DNA of 64,000 nucleotides from Drosophila miranda (lineage: Eukaryota; Arthropoda; Insecta; Diptera; Drosophilidae), in NCBI RefSeq assembly GCF_003369915.1, contig NW_022881603.1, forward strand, positions 24,226,264-24,290,263. Reading direction: 5' to 3'. The notes under the pieces were generated by a model. The model had not been told where the DNA came from and ran no database searches. It saw only the letters and a program-made list of their open reading frames with translations. This document shows, piece by piece, positions 32,934 to 44,938 of this stretch. A program made the position numbers and the translations under genes. Numbering within the stretch: position 1 is the stretch's first letter; every line of letters begins with the position of its first letter.

Positions 32934-34202
32934 ATGACTAAAACACTGAATAAAAATACTAATCCGATTATAAACCCATCAAATGTAGGTATCGAAAGAG
33001 AAACAGTGCTGTATAGTGAGTGCCACATCGGTGATGCGGCTGTACTAGTATCGACTAAGAACAGTACCATCTTCGAAAACAAAAACACCAAAAATGGCTT
33101 ATTCTTTTTTGAAAAAATAAGACACCTTAAAATTAAAGGAATTAAAGAAATCGTAGCTCTTGCGTCTACACTATACAAGATTTATTTTAAGGTTTTCAGC
33201 GAAGCAAATGATTTAGTTTTAAATGAGGAGTTAAAAAAAATGAATTTAGTGGTATTTATACGAAAAGACTATGTGGAATCCTATGGAGTAATTAAAGGGG
33301 TGCCCCTCGGTTTTTCTGAGAATGAAATTATGGATAATATTACTTCTAACATAAAAATTAAGTCAATTGAAAGATTAGCAAGAAGGCAGAAAATTACAAC
33401 CGATGACAACAACGAAACATTCAAGCTCATACCATTAGAAACAGTCAAAATTGGTTTTGAGGGTTCAGACATCCCAGAAAAGGTATCTCTTTTTGGGATA
33501 TGTGGGATAAAAGTAAGCATATATGTTCCCAGAGTAAGGCAATGTTATAATTGTGGCAGACTTGGTCACACTTCGACCAGATGCAAATCAGCTAGGAGGT
33601 GCTATAAATGCGGAGTCGAGGAGTGCAATAGGTCGTGCACTGGTCTCAAGTGTATCCTTTGCAATGGGAAAAATCACTCAGCTAGGGACAGACTGATGTT
33701 CCCAGTATGGGAAAAGGAGATGGACATTAACAAAATAATGACAATCAAAAAAATCGCGCGTAAGGAAGTGCTTAGCACTTACTCAATCCATCAAAATTTT
33801 TCGCTGTTAGATAATTATGAAAAAAACTATCCAAAACTAGACATAAATGAGGAAAATGTTCAAAACAAAAACGTTAAAGCAAATGAAGTTTTAAAAAAAC
33901 ACAGTTATGCGAGCAGGTTAGTGCAAAGACCTTTGGTTCCTGCACAAAAACCCCACTATCACTTAGAATCATATACCAGCGATTCTAGTAATCACGTACC
34001 ATTTTTTGAAAACAAAGAACTAAAAGAAAACAAATTTGCCATTCAACAGATGGTTGACATGTTGTCTCGTTTAGTCGACTCAAATGATGTGTCACATCCA
34101 TCAAAAAAAGTGACCAGTACAAATGATTACAATATGGAACATAATGCAGACAGAAAAATGAACAAACAGAGAGAAACGAACCTTTTTAAAACATCTAAAT
34201 AA
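32934..34202 (+). CDS. I-like LINE ORF1 (gag-like, CCHC knuckles)
   Basis: 422 codons from MTKTLNKNTN, close to the length of I-factor ORF1. I chose this ATG because the frame continues upstream only into LTR sequence. Residues about 200-250 hold zinc knuckles: CYNCGRLGHTSTRC (C-x2-C-x4-H-x4-C), CYKCGVEECNRSC and CILCNGKNHSARD. This would bind the element RNA for transport and reverse transcription. The frame is intact, whereas ORF2 is not. Codon use is AT-rich compared with the LOA-type LINE. Confidence 0.8.
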   Translation: MTKTLNKNTNPIINPSNVGIERETVLYSECHIGDAAVLVSTKNSTIFENKNTKNGLFFFEKIRHLKIKGIKEIVALASTLYKIYFKVFSEANDLVLNEELKKMNLVVFIRKDYVESYGVIKGVPLGFSENEIMDNITSNIKIKSIERLARRQKITTDDNNETFKLIPLETVKIGFEGSDIPEKVSLFGICGIKVSIYVPRVRQCYNCGRLGHTSTRCKSARRCYKCGVEECNRSCTGLKCILCNGKNHSARDRLMFPVWEKEMDINKIMTIKKIARKEVLSTYSIHQNFSLLDNYEKNYPKLDINEENVQNKNVKANEVLKKHSYASRLVQRPLVPAQKPHYHLESYTSDSSNHVPFFENKELKENKFAIQQMVDMLSRLVDSNDVSHPSKKVTSTNDYNMEHNADRKMNKQRETNLFKTSK

Positions 34203-34204
34203 AT

Positions 34205-36971
34205 ATGAAATTTTTACAACATAACATTCAATCTATTAAAGCCAATAAAAACGACCTAGTATTCTACTTAAACAATGAAAACTTCGACTTTGCCATTCTG
34301 GCTGAAGTTTTCTCTCACGATCGCCGTTTTAGGAAACTAGCCAACTTCAATATGTTAGAAAAACATAGAGAGGACGGTTATGGAGGAGTGGCGATTGCCT
34401 ACAAAAAAGAATTAAGAGTTAAAAGACTGATATATGAGACAGAGCAAGATATAATTATAGCAAGAACCATCAACAACAAAGATAAATTTTTTTATCACCT
34501 CAGTATATTTTGAACCTTTGTTGTCTCTTGCATCCTTCAAGCAAGCGATTAACAATCTCCTTGAATATTTAGATGCATTCGGAAAAGTCATAATTGCAGG
34601 AGATTTTAACGCAAGACATACCTTTTCTGGAGACAGAACCAACAGTGGAAAGGGAACTTTTCTCATGCAAGCTATGTCAAATGCTGGCTACAGTCTAGCA
34701 AATGACCACAGTCTCACATTCAGAAGACACATCGACTCAACATCAGGGTCTGTGCTCGATTTAACTTTCACAAAGGGTATTCATATAGAGAATTGGAAAT
34801 GCGAAAAGTTTTACCTAGGAGGCGGCCACCGTCACCCAATAACCTTTGAAACAGCAGGATATCAACACAAACTCAAAACTTTCCTTGCCAAAAACAGGCT
34901 ACTGAAAAAGCTAAGCCAGTTTGAGGCCGACAAAGATATGGATAATTTAGCGAAGAACATCCAACAGGAAATAAAAGCAGCTACTTATGAAATCAAAAAC
35001 AAATGTCCAAAATTATGGTGGGACGAGAATTTAGCCAAATTATTCAGGGAGTTTGCAGAGTCGCAGAAGAAGGCAGCTTCAGAACCCTCCTTTCAAAATT
35101 ATTGTTCTGCTGTTAACCTCAAGGTTAAATGGAAAAAATCTGTTAAAATTGCCAAAAGAACTAGCTATGCCAGGAAGTTAACAGAGTTAAATGTAAAATC
35201 GAACTCAAGAGAAGCCTGGAGATTCCTCAGAAATCTAAAAAACTGTCAAGAGGACACCCCAGAAATTTTCGACCCTGACAAAGCTGGGCCATACCTGGAA
35301 TTCCTTAACGAACAAATAACCTCAGAAGCAAAGGATGTAGACGAAGAAATGTACTCAACCAAGAACAATGAAAATCCTTTCTTTTCCTTGGAAGAGTTAG
35401 AGGCTGTGTTAGTCAGAAACAGAAAAACGGCAGGAGGAATAGATCACATCACATACGAGATGCTGAGTGCTCTTAACACTAGTATAAAGACAGAACTTGT
35501 ACATTTTTACAACCGTCGAGTGGCTATGTGCGAATTCCCAGTCGAATGGAGATCTATCAGAATTGTACCAATACCGAAAAAAAACATGGATCTGACTGAC
35601 TTAAAACATTTTCGACCCATATCCCTCATTTCGGTTCTAGCCAAGACAGTAAATGGCATGGTGAAAGCCAGGCTGGAAAAGCATATACAAGAAAACAAGA
35701 TTATACCCTACAGATCTTATGCATACCAAAAAAACAAGTCTGCAGCGATGTGCATAAATGATGTCATCAATGTGGTAGCGGCTAAGAAAAAGAACAAGGA
35801 ACACGTTACTCTTGTGGTTGTTGACCTTAACAATGCCTACAATTGTGTCAACCTGAAATTCTTAAAAAGACTAATGGAAAATGAGTGTTTTTCTAAAACA
35901 TACATTGACTGGATCATCAGTTTTATGTCTATGAGACTACTGAAAATAGGGGAAGCTGTTCAGGTAGTTCAGGGAGGAATCCCACAGGGCTCTTGTCTGT
36001 CGCCCCTCCTTTTTAATGTTTACACAAAAAGACTACATCAGATCTGTGATAGAAATACTCATATGATGCAATTTGCAGATGACTTCGTTATAATCTCTCA
36101 CAACAGAGAGTTTACTGTAGCGGTTGAAAACCTTAATAAAAAACTAAATGACTTTAACCTTCTATGTGGTGATTTCGGTTTTAGCTTCAATCCAAGCAAA
36201 TCTGCAGCAATGAATGTAGGAAAAAGACAGGTCAGAGCGGTAAATATTTCTGTTAGAAATGTGCCTATACCAAATCAAAAAGATATCCGTTTCTTAGGCA
36301 GACTGATTAGCGCAAACATGTCAAATGTCAGTCATGTAAAAATGGTTAAAGAACAAACAAAAAAATGCAACAGACTCCTCCAGCTTGCGACTACTATCAA
36401 ATCAGGTCTAAAACCTAAAACAAGTACCAACATCTTCAAAGCTTTTATTAGAACAAAACAAGAATATGCTATCACAAGTTTTTCAGACATGGGATCTGGA
36501 GCAAGTAAAGATATAGAAATAGCGCAAGCTAAATCACTCAGAAGGTGTGTTGGGGTGCCACCTGACACAAGCAAACACGAAATTTTTGACCTCGCTGGTG
36601 TAATGCAACCTGTTTTCAGGGCGAAATGGCTTACAGCCAAAGAACTGCTTAAAATTAAAAGGTTCAATCCAACAATGTTTGACGAGCTAATACGCTCAAA
36701 AGCGGATACGAGTTACACACGTACTTTAAGAGAATTTAATTCCATCTTTGTAAACACTCAAGAATGTGATAGTGTTAACACATGTAACAAAATCCATGTA
36801 TTAGATAAATTTTTAACTAAGGGTAAAGAAGAATACTCGAATGAAGAAATAAAAACTATATTTTATGAGATTCTGAACAAGTACAGAAAGGACGACTGGA
36901 ACATTCTATCAACAGACACACACGGGACACACATACGACAAAGTCTTCCTACACAGAATCAAAGCAATTGA
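34205..36971 (+). pseudogene. I-like LINE ORF2: endonuclease-RT, no RNase H seen
   Basis: Starts two bases after ORF1 (MKFLQHNIQSIKANK, APE endonuclease start). A 1-bp change in a T run at about 34489-34495 shifts the frame; the second frame (to 36971) has AGDFNARH, RT with VVDLNNAYNCVN, GGIPQGSCLSPLLFNVYT and the FADD box (about 36070). After RT comes a normal thumb region, but then HVLDKFLTKGKEEY leads straight to an I-like C-terminal segment; the usual RNase H motifs (TDGS and others) are absent. A further frameshift at about 36945 precedes ICETCNVTEYAEHLIFDC, which runs into the Gypsy insertion at 37112; the last codons resume at 46567. Confidence 0.85.
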
Positions 36972-37111
36972 CTCAAATATCTGCGAAACGTGCAATGTAA
37001 CTGAATATGCCGAACACCTGATCTTCGATTGCCAAAGATTTGCCGGGCTCAGAAGGAAATTCAAAATCTTTAAATATTATAACAATTTACATCAATTATT
37101 AATAAAAAAAA

Positions 37112-38744
37112 TGTTCCAGTCCCACCTGAACGATAGGTGGCCAGGGCTGAGGGCGACGCGCCATCTAGCGGAAGTCCAGGGAGGCTCGATGGTGTATGTG
37201 GTCATCGGGGGGAGCTGGAGCCGTTACTGGGGATATAAGGAAGAGAATAGGATTAGTTGTATGTATTAGTAAGGGAAAAAGGGATAAATAGGAGTGAAAA
37301 TATTAGAAAACGTGGATTGGATTATGGAAATCGTAGAGCGTGGACGGAGTAACGTCGAAATTTGAAATTTTGTGCTTAAAACAGAAAGTTTGAAGTGAGT
37401 ACAGAAAAGGCGGGCGATAAAATAGGTTATAATGCAGAAAATTTTACTAACAGCCGGCAAGGAATATAGCCACCAGAACCGGGCCAGAAGGTTTCCTGGA
37501 GAGGGACACTGGAGTTCGAGAAAGTCGACTGCAGAGAAGAAGACTGCCCAACGGAACCTGAGTGAGTTCGTTCCAGTTGCGCGTGTGTGAGCCAAGTAGC
37601 GCGGGACGTGTGAAGGGGGAGGGTGAAAGAGGACGATTTAGCTGCCAGGGCGATTCTAGCCCCACCGCACGATCGTTGAATCGCCTTCCAGTGCGTGCCA
37701 CACGTTTGGTCTCATTCACCAAGTAAAAACCCCGAAACCCTATTCACACCCCCACACGCGCCCACGTATACCACGGACCTATATAAATTTAGGGCTGACC
37801 GGCCACGGCCAGCGATCGCCCACGTCGTTTGAACTTAAAGAAAAAAAACATAATCCGCACTCCAAACACCGTTCCACATTAAATGTTATTTTGTTCCGTG
37901 TGTTGTCCTTTATTTAGTAATTAGTATTAGCTTAAACCGTTTAACGTAAAATCTTGGCCATTGAAAAAAAATATGTAAAAACACCAACACCTTTCACGAA
38001 CCTAAATCTGCGATCAGCTGTTCAGTGCCAGAAGATTAGCCCTTAGTGGGTGACGCGGGGGTCCCATCAGTCCACCGTATTTGGTCGAGCGATTTGTGGA
38101 AAAATATTGTTTATTTTTTATGTCCCGGGGACCCTTAACAAGAGCTCTTGGTAGGTTAAGTCTCCGTAGGGGCCCGAGTTAAATTAACTCCCGTAAAACT
38201 GGATCCACTCATCTACACATATTCCATTACGTATGGGTGAGGGTATCCCTGTTGGTTGAACGAAATTTCAGCAGTTATTTCCTTGTTTGCCTTTGTGTCG
38301 AACGTTTTGGTGTTTCTTAGTGGTTAGTGATAATTTTGAGTATAGCTATTTATTAATGAGAAAGATGAAATTGTCAATTTACGATTATTAAAGCTTGGAT
38401 ATATATTGAAGCATGATGCATTAAATTTAAAATAGAGGGAGGACGCGTGGCGTAAGCCATGGATTAGGCTAGCCGTTACCGCTCCAGCAGAGGGTGGCCA
38501 AAATGAACGTTGTGTTTGGTCACAGGTAGGGCGGGCGCGCGAAGTGATAACACCCAAGCTTCACCCACTTGATAGCCGTCTGTTTATGATTTTCTTTGTT
38601 GTTGTTAGGTTGTTGTTAGTTTTGATGTCCCGAGAAGTAGTATGTCTCCTTTTTTGTCTACATTTGGCGGGCAAGGGGAACTACCCAGCCCTGGGGTCGA
38701 CAGCTAGCCGGCATTGCCCTCTGGGAAACAAGCCAAGTGTAACA
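37112..38744 (+). repeat. Gypsy 5' LTR
   Basis: Starts TGTTCCAGTCCCACC, ends AAGCCAAGTGTAACA, with the usual TG...CA ends. It differs from the 3' LTR by scattered substitutions and small indels (for example CACCCCCACAC against CACACACACAC near 37748). Promoter and poly(A) signals must lie inside, but I cannot place them with certainty. Confidence 0.92.
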
Positions 38745-38746
38745 AA

Positions 38747-38764
38747 TGGCGCCCAATTTATTTT
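38747..38764 (+). promoter_or_regulatory. Primer binding site, tRNA-Lys type
   Basis: TGGCGCCCAATTT begins two bases after the LTR end. TGGCGCCC is complementary to the 3' end of lysine tRNAs used by several Ty3-type elements. The match beyond the first nine bases is not checked. Confidence 0.6.
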
Positions 38765-39935
38765 CGAATTCGCATGCATCTGGACTGACGCAGGTTCGGT
38801 TGGTATTACAACAAATGTCACTCGGGCTGGTAAAGGCAGATGCGGGGAATGAAAAAAAATAAATAAATGTTGTGGAGAAGACGACAGCTCGCGAAGTGCA
38901 GTTTAGCTGTCCCGGCAGAAGTCGCTGCTGCAGGCTTAAGGTGAGCGTAAAGCTGGTCCTTAATGGCGCGGGGTGATTGATGCTAGGGATGGATAGACGG
39001 AGGCAGTTAACGGATATATAAAATATGTGATAGGGACTTACGAATTACAGTTGAACATTTTGTCGCTATTCGATGTCGCAAGTGAACGTAAGTCACTGCC
39101 GTTCAACAAAAAAATGGACAGGGAGTTTGCGACGGACACATTGCCTGGTGGACTGTGATATCGAATAAATCTGTGATGGAATGTGATATTGGAATAAGTT
39201 AGAGTAAGTCATGTAGGTAAATGTTCATTGTAGTTTCGCACCTGTTTGTTTAAAACAAAGCCGCTTTCGTGCTTTTGAACCTGTTGTCTGTCTGCCGAGA
39301 GGTGGTGAGGAGTAGGTGGCCCGGGAGTCGTAAAGACAACCCGCGATGCATCTGTTGTCATGGCAGATCGGTATGATGGATGACAGGAACAAATCACAAG
39401 CAAAGTGAGCTCATGCACCGTGAGGCTTCTCGTTTATCGGCCATCGCTTAGAGCGATGACTAGAGTAGATGACAGGCCACACAAAGGTGGTGTTCGTAAT
39501 TATAGGATATCCGTAGGACGACTGTCGAGTGAAGCGCAGAAACTGGAGCGGTTACTGGTCCCGGCTAGTCACGTGTCCCCCTCTTAATGAATCTTGTAAG
39601 AAGAAGAAGAACTGTTAGGAATTTTTGTTGTTAGGTTTTGTGTTGTGTTGAATGTGTTTGAAGTTTGAGTGTCTTAGGTGTCGATCGAATATACATGTAT
39701 GTTATTATTTATTTATTCAAATATTTAATTGCATATATCTCGTTAACGGCGCTGGTTGACGCAATATTTATATCGGTATTTATTTATTTATTGATCGGAG
39801 TATTTATTGGTCCGAAGCGTGGTGTTATTTATTCTTACTAGTTATTTCTTTGGGTATTTATTTCTTTATTTATATATATTATCTTAGTTTAGGAGTTTCC
39901 CTTTTTTTTTGTAATATTGGTGTTGCTCGGTGCAG
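38765..39935 (+). other. Gypsy untranslated leader
   Basis: About 1.2 kb between primer site and gag ATG with no long frame. The same leader is found in 16621-17632, and its last part in 25325-25479. The short TTTATTTATTTATT run near 39777-39795 is the place where the LOA-type LINE entered the other Gypsy element. Confidence 0.75.
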
Positions 39936-41481
39936 ATGCCACAAGAAGGGGGTAGTCGACAGTATCATACGCGATCACGCGTAAACAAAACAGTGGACCA
40001 GATAGGAGAAGTGTCAGGGGCGATGTTTGATCAAGATCGGGAGGAACTTGGAGCTGTGGGTGGGTTGCCAAGAACACCGGTCCAGGCCAGGTCAGAAGAA
40101 TGGCCAATGTCCGATCCTACACCCACGCTTGCTTCCGAACTGGCATCAGCAGTCAACGTATCGTTGGCTCAGGCTCATGCGACACACAGGGCAGCGAACA
40201 CTGACTCGATTAGTCGGGTGTTGCAGGAGGAGTTGCGTAAGGGGTTTATCGAGATGATGCACCAACTCAACGAGGTACTCCAGCCGGTTAGACAGCTGCA
40301 GCAGCAGAAGGAACCGCAGCGGGAGGAGGTTCACCACGAGCAGGAGTATCGAGGAGCAATCCCGAAAAGGAAGCCGTCTAGCACGACTGATGCGCCGATT
40401 CCGCCACCAAAACCATTTTTGGCTCGCTCGGGGCGAGGTGGTATTGGTCCGGAACCGTCTTCAGGAGTAGGACCGACCGCATCCAGTGAGCAGCATCAAC
40501 GGGGTGGGCATCAAGCGCGAAATTGGCGAAACCCGATAGCACTCAGACACTCGGGTCAGGGTCGTGGCGAGGGTAGGAGAGCTGGTGGGATTCCTCGAGA
40601 AGATCCGCATCCAAATCCCCCGGGTTATAGACCTTGGCCACGGTGGGGCCGAGTTGAAAAATGGGACGTGACGTTCGACGGAGACAGCAACAAAATGACA
40701 GTCGAGGATTTTGTGTTCCGAATTGAATTCCTACAAGCCCAATGCCGCTGTCCGTGGGATGAAGTTCTATAGGGATTTCATCACCTGGTTACAGGAAACG
40801 CGCGGGAATGGGAATCATGGCGGTGGTGTTTGGCAGGAACTAAGGGGCGACTTAATTGCTCGTTTCCGAGGCACGGCGTCCGAGTTCGACCGCATGAGAG
40901 AACTGCGAGAAAGAATGCAGCGGTCAAACGAGAGTGTGGAAGACTTTTTCCATGTCATGAGAAAGCTCGCGTCGAGGTTGGAGATGCCACCACCTGAAAA
41001 GGAGATGGTAAAAATCGTCAAAAAGGCACTCACAGATGAGATAGCGAGTTTCGTCTACGGCTTACGGGTTTATTCCTTAGACCAACTGCGGGATGAGTGC
41101 GTGGAAATAGAGGCACATCTGAAGAGGAAGGCTCGATCTTCGTGGCGAGGAGCACCCAAAGCCACAAACTATGGTCGCGGGCCGAATGCGAACGTCAGCG
41201 AGGTCGCGCAGGATCGGTCGATTGGCGATGAAGAGGCAGAGGTCATTGAGGAAGCGCAAGTGACACAGCGTGTTCCACAGAAGTTGATTTGCTGGAACTG
41301 CGGGCAGACCGATCATGGCTTTAGGGACTGTATGGCATCGGAGAGGCGAATTTTCTGCTACCGGTGTGGAAAGCCCGATGCATATTGTCCAACCTGTCCG
41401 AATTGCGCGGGAAACGTGAAGAGGGGTGCGATCCAAGCAGGCGAATCACGCTCACAGAAGGGGCCTGCGCAGAGAAAGTAG
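39936..41481 (+). pseudogene. Gypsy gag (full-length copy)
   Basis: The start MPQEGG is at 39936. It keeps the segment (AQAHATHRAAN) and the complete CCHC knuckle (CWNCGQTDHGFRDC) that both inverted-repeat arms have lost, followed by CYRCGKPDAYCPTC. It is broken by a TAG at about 40770-40772 (A-to-T against the right arm) and by a deletion of about 17 bp near 40812 that shifts the frame. The two lesions stop production of full-length Gag from this copy, so it would depend on Gag from another element. Confidence 0.85.
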
Positions 41482-42176
41482 AAGAAAATAAAAATGAATA
41501 AGATAGACGTAAATTGCATGCTAGGTTAAGGAACTTATCATATGAAGAGCGCTTAAGAAATTATTTAGAAACCAGAAATATAATATTTTCTGAACTACGA
41601 GTGGATGGTATGCGAGCACTGTCGGTGCGGGTGAGAAAGGCGAGATCCCGTTTTAAGCAAAGGCGAGCTATGAGGAGGCAGGTGATTGCTTCAGTAAAGC
41701 GTTGGTGCAAGAAAGACCCGAGAGTTTTCGCAGAAATCTCTATAATGGGCGAGTCCGTGCGAGGCCTGTTGGATTCAGGCGCTACACACAGCATGCTAGG
41801 GTGTAATGGTCAGAAATTCCTGGAGAAGCTGGGCGTGGAGGCTCGTCGATATTCTTCTATAGTGAAGGTAGCGAATGGGGAAGATCGCTCAATCGTTGGC
41901 CGAGTGGAATTACCGGTGAAATACAAGGGAGAGGTAAAAAGATTAACGTTTTTCGTATGCCCGTTCTTGGAACAGGAAATTTACTTGGGGGTAGACTTTT
42001 GGCGGGTATTCTCATTGGCTCCTGAGGTGATGGGAGAAGGTCCAGTAGGGGCATCTCACAGATTAGTGGAAGAAGTGCTGGATGATCAAGTCGCTCACTA
42101 TGTGGAAGGCCCGGAGAAGGACATAGTGCAGGAAGAATGGGAGTTGTCAGAAGAGCAAAAGGCAGCCTTGGATTAG
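41482..42176 (+). pseudogene. Gypsy protease region (full-length copy)
   Basis: In the -1 frame relative to gag. One TAA near 41500 (TTA to TAA against the right arm) interrupts the link with gag. From about 41514 the frame is open for 220 codons with GLLDSGATHSML (aspartic protease) and ends at the TAG at 42174-42176. The same TAG is found in the other two copies. Confidence 0.75.
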
Positions 42177-44798
42177 GTGAAGGCAGAGTTTCTGACTTTC
42201 GAAGCCGTAGGCCTGGGGAGGACGTCGAGAGAGACTCACAAAATTCAGGTGGTGGAGAAGGCCGAGCCTGTGAAGGATCGACATTACCCGCTGTCGCCAG
42301 CGATGCAGGAAGTGGTGTGTGGTGAGGTGGACAAAATGTTGGCTTTGGGAGTCATCGAGTACAGTGATAGTCCGTGGAGCAACCGTACCACCGTGGTGCG
42401 AAGGCCGGGCAAAAATCGTTTCTGTCTCGATGCCCGAAAGCTCAACAAAGTAACCATCCAGGACGCTTACCCACTTCCTAGCATCGAGGGGATTTTGTCG
42501 CGTCTCGATCAGACTATATATATCTCCAGCGTCGACTTAAAATTCGCTTTTTGGCAAATCGAGCTGGACGAGCAGAGTCGACCATATACGGCGTTCACGG
42601 TGCCGGGACGGCCTCTGTACCAGTTCCGTATGATGCCCTTTGGCCTCTGCAACGCCGCACAACGCCTATGTAGACTGGTCGATAAGGTGATTCCGGTTGA
42701 AATGCGTTCAAACGTCTATGCGTATCTCGACGACTTGCTGATTATAGCTGAGGACTTCCAAAGGCACGTGAAGATTCTGCGACAGGTTGCCGAGCGTCTA
42801 CGAGAAGCAAATTTAACGATAGGGCTGAGAAAATCTCATTTTTGCTATAAAAACATTAAATACCTGGGATTTATAGTGGGAGGAGGAGCGCTGAAGATGG
42901 ATCCGGATCGTGTGTCGGCCATTTTGCGCATTCCCGAGCCGCGATCTGTTCGAGAATTGCGTAGTTTCCTGGGAACTGCGGGCTGGTACCGGCGCTTTAT
43001 GAAAAACTATGCTGAGATGGCCGGTCCGCTCACAGACGCCCTGAAAAAGTCGGGAAATGGAAAGTTTAAATTGACGGAGGAGGCAAAACGAGCCATGGGG
43101 GAGCTAAAAGCTGCACTCACCTCGGCACCAGTCCTGGTACACGCGGATTTCAAGCGGCACTTCTACATACAGTGCGACGCCTCACATTATGGAGTAGGAG
43201 CCGTACTCTTCCAAAGGGATGACGAGCAGAACGAGAGGCCCATAGCGTTTTTCTCTGCCAAACTGAATTGCCACCAAAAAAACTACTCGGTGACAGAGAA
43301 AGAGTGTCTGGCAGCGCTCATGGCGATCCTTAAGTTCCGTCCGTACGTAGAGCTTATGCCGTTTACAGTCATAACTGACCACGCCAGTCTCAAATGGCTC
43401 ATGACCATGAAGAACCTGGATGGTCGCTTAGCTCGTTGGTCCCTTCAACTGCAGGCCTTCGATTTCGGCATAGAACACCGGAAAGGAGCGGACAACGTAG
43501 TGGCAGATACATTGTCACGCAGTATTGAAGAGCTGGAAGTGGATCCGAGTAGTATCCTGGGTTTTGAAACGGTGGAGTTTGAATCTGGAGAATATCAGGA
43601 GTTAAGGAAGGAAATAACAGAGAACCAAGACCGCTTACCTGATCTCCAGATTGTTGACGGCATGATATTCAAGCGCATGCGCTTTGAACGATTGGATGAT
43701 CAACTGGAGGTCGCCGTCTGGAAATTGTGGGTTCCGAGTTCGCTGACGGCCGCGTTGATAGACAAAGCACATTCGGAAGAGAAGACAGCGCACGGAGGAA
43801 TCGCGAAAACCTTGCACTTATTGCGTAGGCAGTTTTACTGGCCGAACATGGCGATAGAGGTGCGGGATTATATCCGACGGTGCACCGTGTGCAAGGAGTC
43901 GAAAGCGCCGAATTATCGGATGCAGGTCGGGATGGGGCAAGAAGTGGTCACTGAGCGCCCGTTCCAAAAACTTTATATTGATTTTTTGGGCAAATATCCG
44001 CGGTCAAAGAACGGTCAGGCGTGGATATTTATTGTAGTTGACCAGTTCTCGAAGTTCACATTCCTAGAGACCATGACTAAGGCCACAGCAAAGGAAGTTG
44101 TAAGATTCCTCGTTCACGAGGTGTTTTACAAGTTTGGAGTGCCGGAGATGATTCACTCGGACAATGGGGCTCAGTTCGTCTCGAAAACTTTTAAGGAGAT
44201 GACCGATGCATTCGGAGTCAGTCATATGAGGACGCCAGTGTATTCTCCGCAGAGTAACGCAGCCGAACGCGTGAATCGCCCAGTACTCAGCGCGATTCGG
44301 GCGTATCTGGAAGACGATCACCGGGACTGGGATGTGCATCTGCCGGAGATAGAACTGGCTATTAGGAACTCGGTTCACGAGGCAACAGGCGTAACACCAT
44401 TCTTTGCAGTCTTCGGGCAGCAAATGTATTTGCATGGGTCATGCTACAAGCTGGCAAAGCGACTGCGGTCAATCGGCGAGCATGACATATCGCTGCTGGA
44501 GGGTCAGGACAAGCGACAACTCATCCAAGAGAGGATTCGCGCTAGTTTACATCAGGCATACGAGCGTAGTAGGGTAAGATACAACCAGCGAGCTCGGGTG
44601 TTTTACGCGAGGCCGGGACAAGAGGTATTTCGCCGAAATTTTGTCCTTAGTGACTTTGGAAAAGGCTTTAATGCCAAGTTCGCGCGCAAATTCATCCGAT
44701 GCCGGGTAGTGAAGCCAGTAGGAGAGAACGCGTATGCTCTGGAGTACCTTAACCGCCGTCCCATAGGAGTGTACCACGCCAAAGACCTGAGAATGTAG
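42177..44798 (+). CDS. Gypsy pol: RT-RNase H-integrase, intact frame
   Basis: 873 codons without a stop, in the same frame as the protease and directly behind its TAG; there is no ATG at the junction, so it needs read-through or fusion. RT lies at about residues 60-240 with VDLKFAFWQIELDE and YLDD (about 181-184). RNase H lies at about 310-440 (YIQCDASHYGVGAVLFQ, TEKECLAAL, ITDHASLKWL). The integrase zinc finger is at about 531-580 (HSEEKTAHGG, CTVCKESK). The catalytic DDE follows: LYIDFLGKY (about 600), HSDNGAQF (about 661) and the E of NAAERVNR (about 695), with D-x34-E spacing. The C-terminus ends PIGVYHAKDLRM. The frame is fully preserved, unlike gag. Confidence 0.9.
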   Translation: MKAEFLTFEAVGLGRTSRETHKIQVVEKAEPVKDRHYPLSPAMQEVVCGEVDKMLALGVIEYSDSPWSNRTTVVRRPGKNRFCLDARKLNKVTIQDAYPLPSIEGILSRLDQTIYISSVDLKFAFWQIELDEQSRPYTAFTVPGRPLYQFRMMPFGLCNAAQRLCRLVDKVIPVEMRSNVYAYLDDLLIIAEDFQRHVKILRQVAERLREANLTIGLRKSHFCYKNIKYLGFIVGGGALKMDPDRVSAILRIPEPRSVRELRSFLGTAGWYRRFMKNYAEMAGPLTDALKKSGNGKFKLTEEAKRAMGELKAALTSAPVLVHADFKRHFYIQCDASHYGVGAVLFQRDDEQNERPIAFFSAKLNCHQKNYSVTEKECLAALMAILKFRPYVELMPFTVITDHASLKWLMTMKNLDGRLARWSLQLQAFDFGIEHRKGADNVVADTLSRSIEELEVDPSSILGFETVEFESGEYQELRKEITENQDRLPDLQIVDGMIFKRMRFERLDDQLEVAVWKLWVPSSLTAALIDKAHSEEKTAHGGIAKTLHLLRRQFYWPNMAIEVRDYIRRCTVCKESKAPNYRMQVGMGQEVVTERPFQKLYIDFLGKYPRSKNGQAWIFIVVDQFSKFTFLETMTKATAKEVVRFLVHEVFYKFGVPEMIHSDNGAQFVSKTFKEMTDAFGVSHMRTPVYSPQSNAAERVNRPVLSAIRAYLEDDHRDWDVHLPEIELAIRNSVHEATGVTPFFAVFGQQMYLHGSCYKLAKRLRSIGEHDISLLEGQDKRQLIQERIRASLHQAYERSRVRYNQRARVFYARPGQEVFRRNFVLSDFGKGFNAKFARKFIRCRVVKPVGENAYALEYLNRRPIGVYHAKDLRM

Positions 44799-44938
44799 TG
44801 AGGTGTGGGTGTGGCCTACGTTGGGCGCGGCAGAAGAATGCAGGGCACGCCGGCGTGTGCTGAATAGTGTTCCGGAATCCGGTGGGCATGCCCACGCGTA
44901 TGTTGTCCCTCCTGGGACTGACGACATACTCGTGGTGG

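Noticed and set aside
44800..44938. Search for an env gene after Gypsy pol
   Set aside because: Only about 140 bp lie between the pol stop and the 3' LTR.
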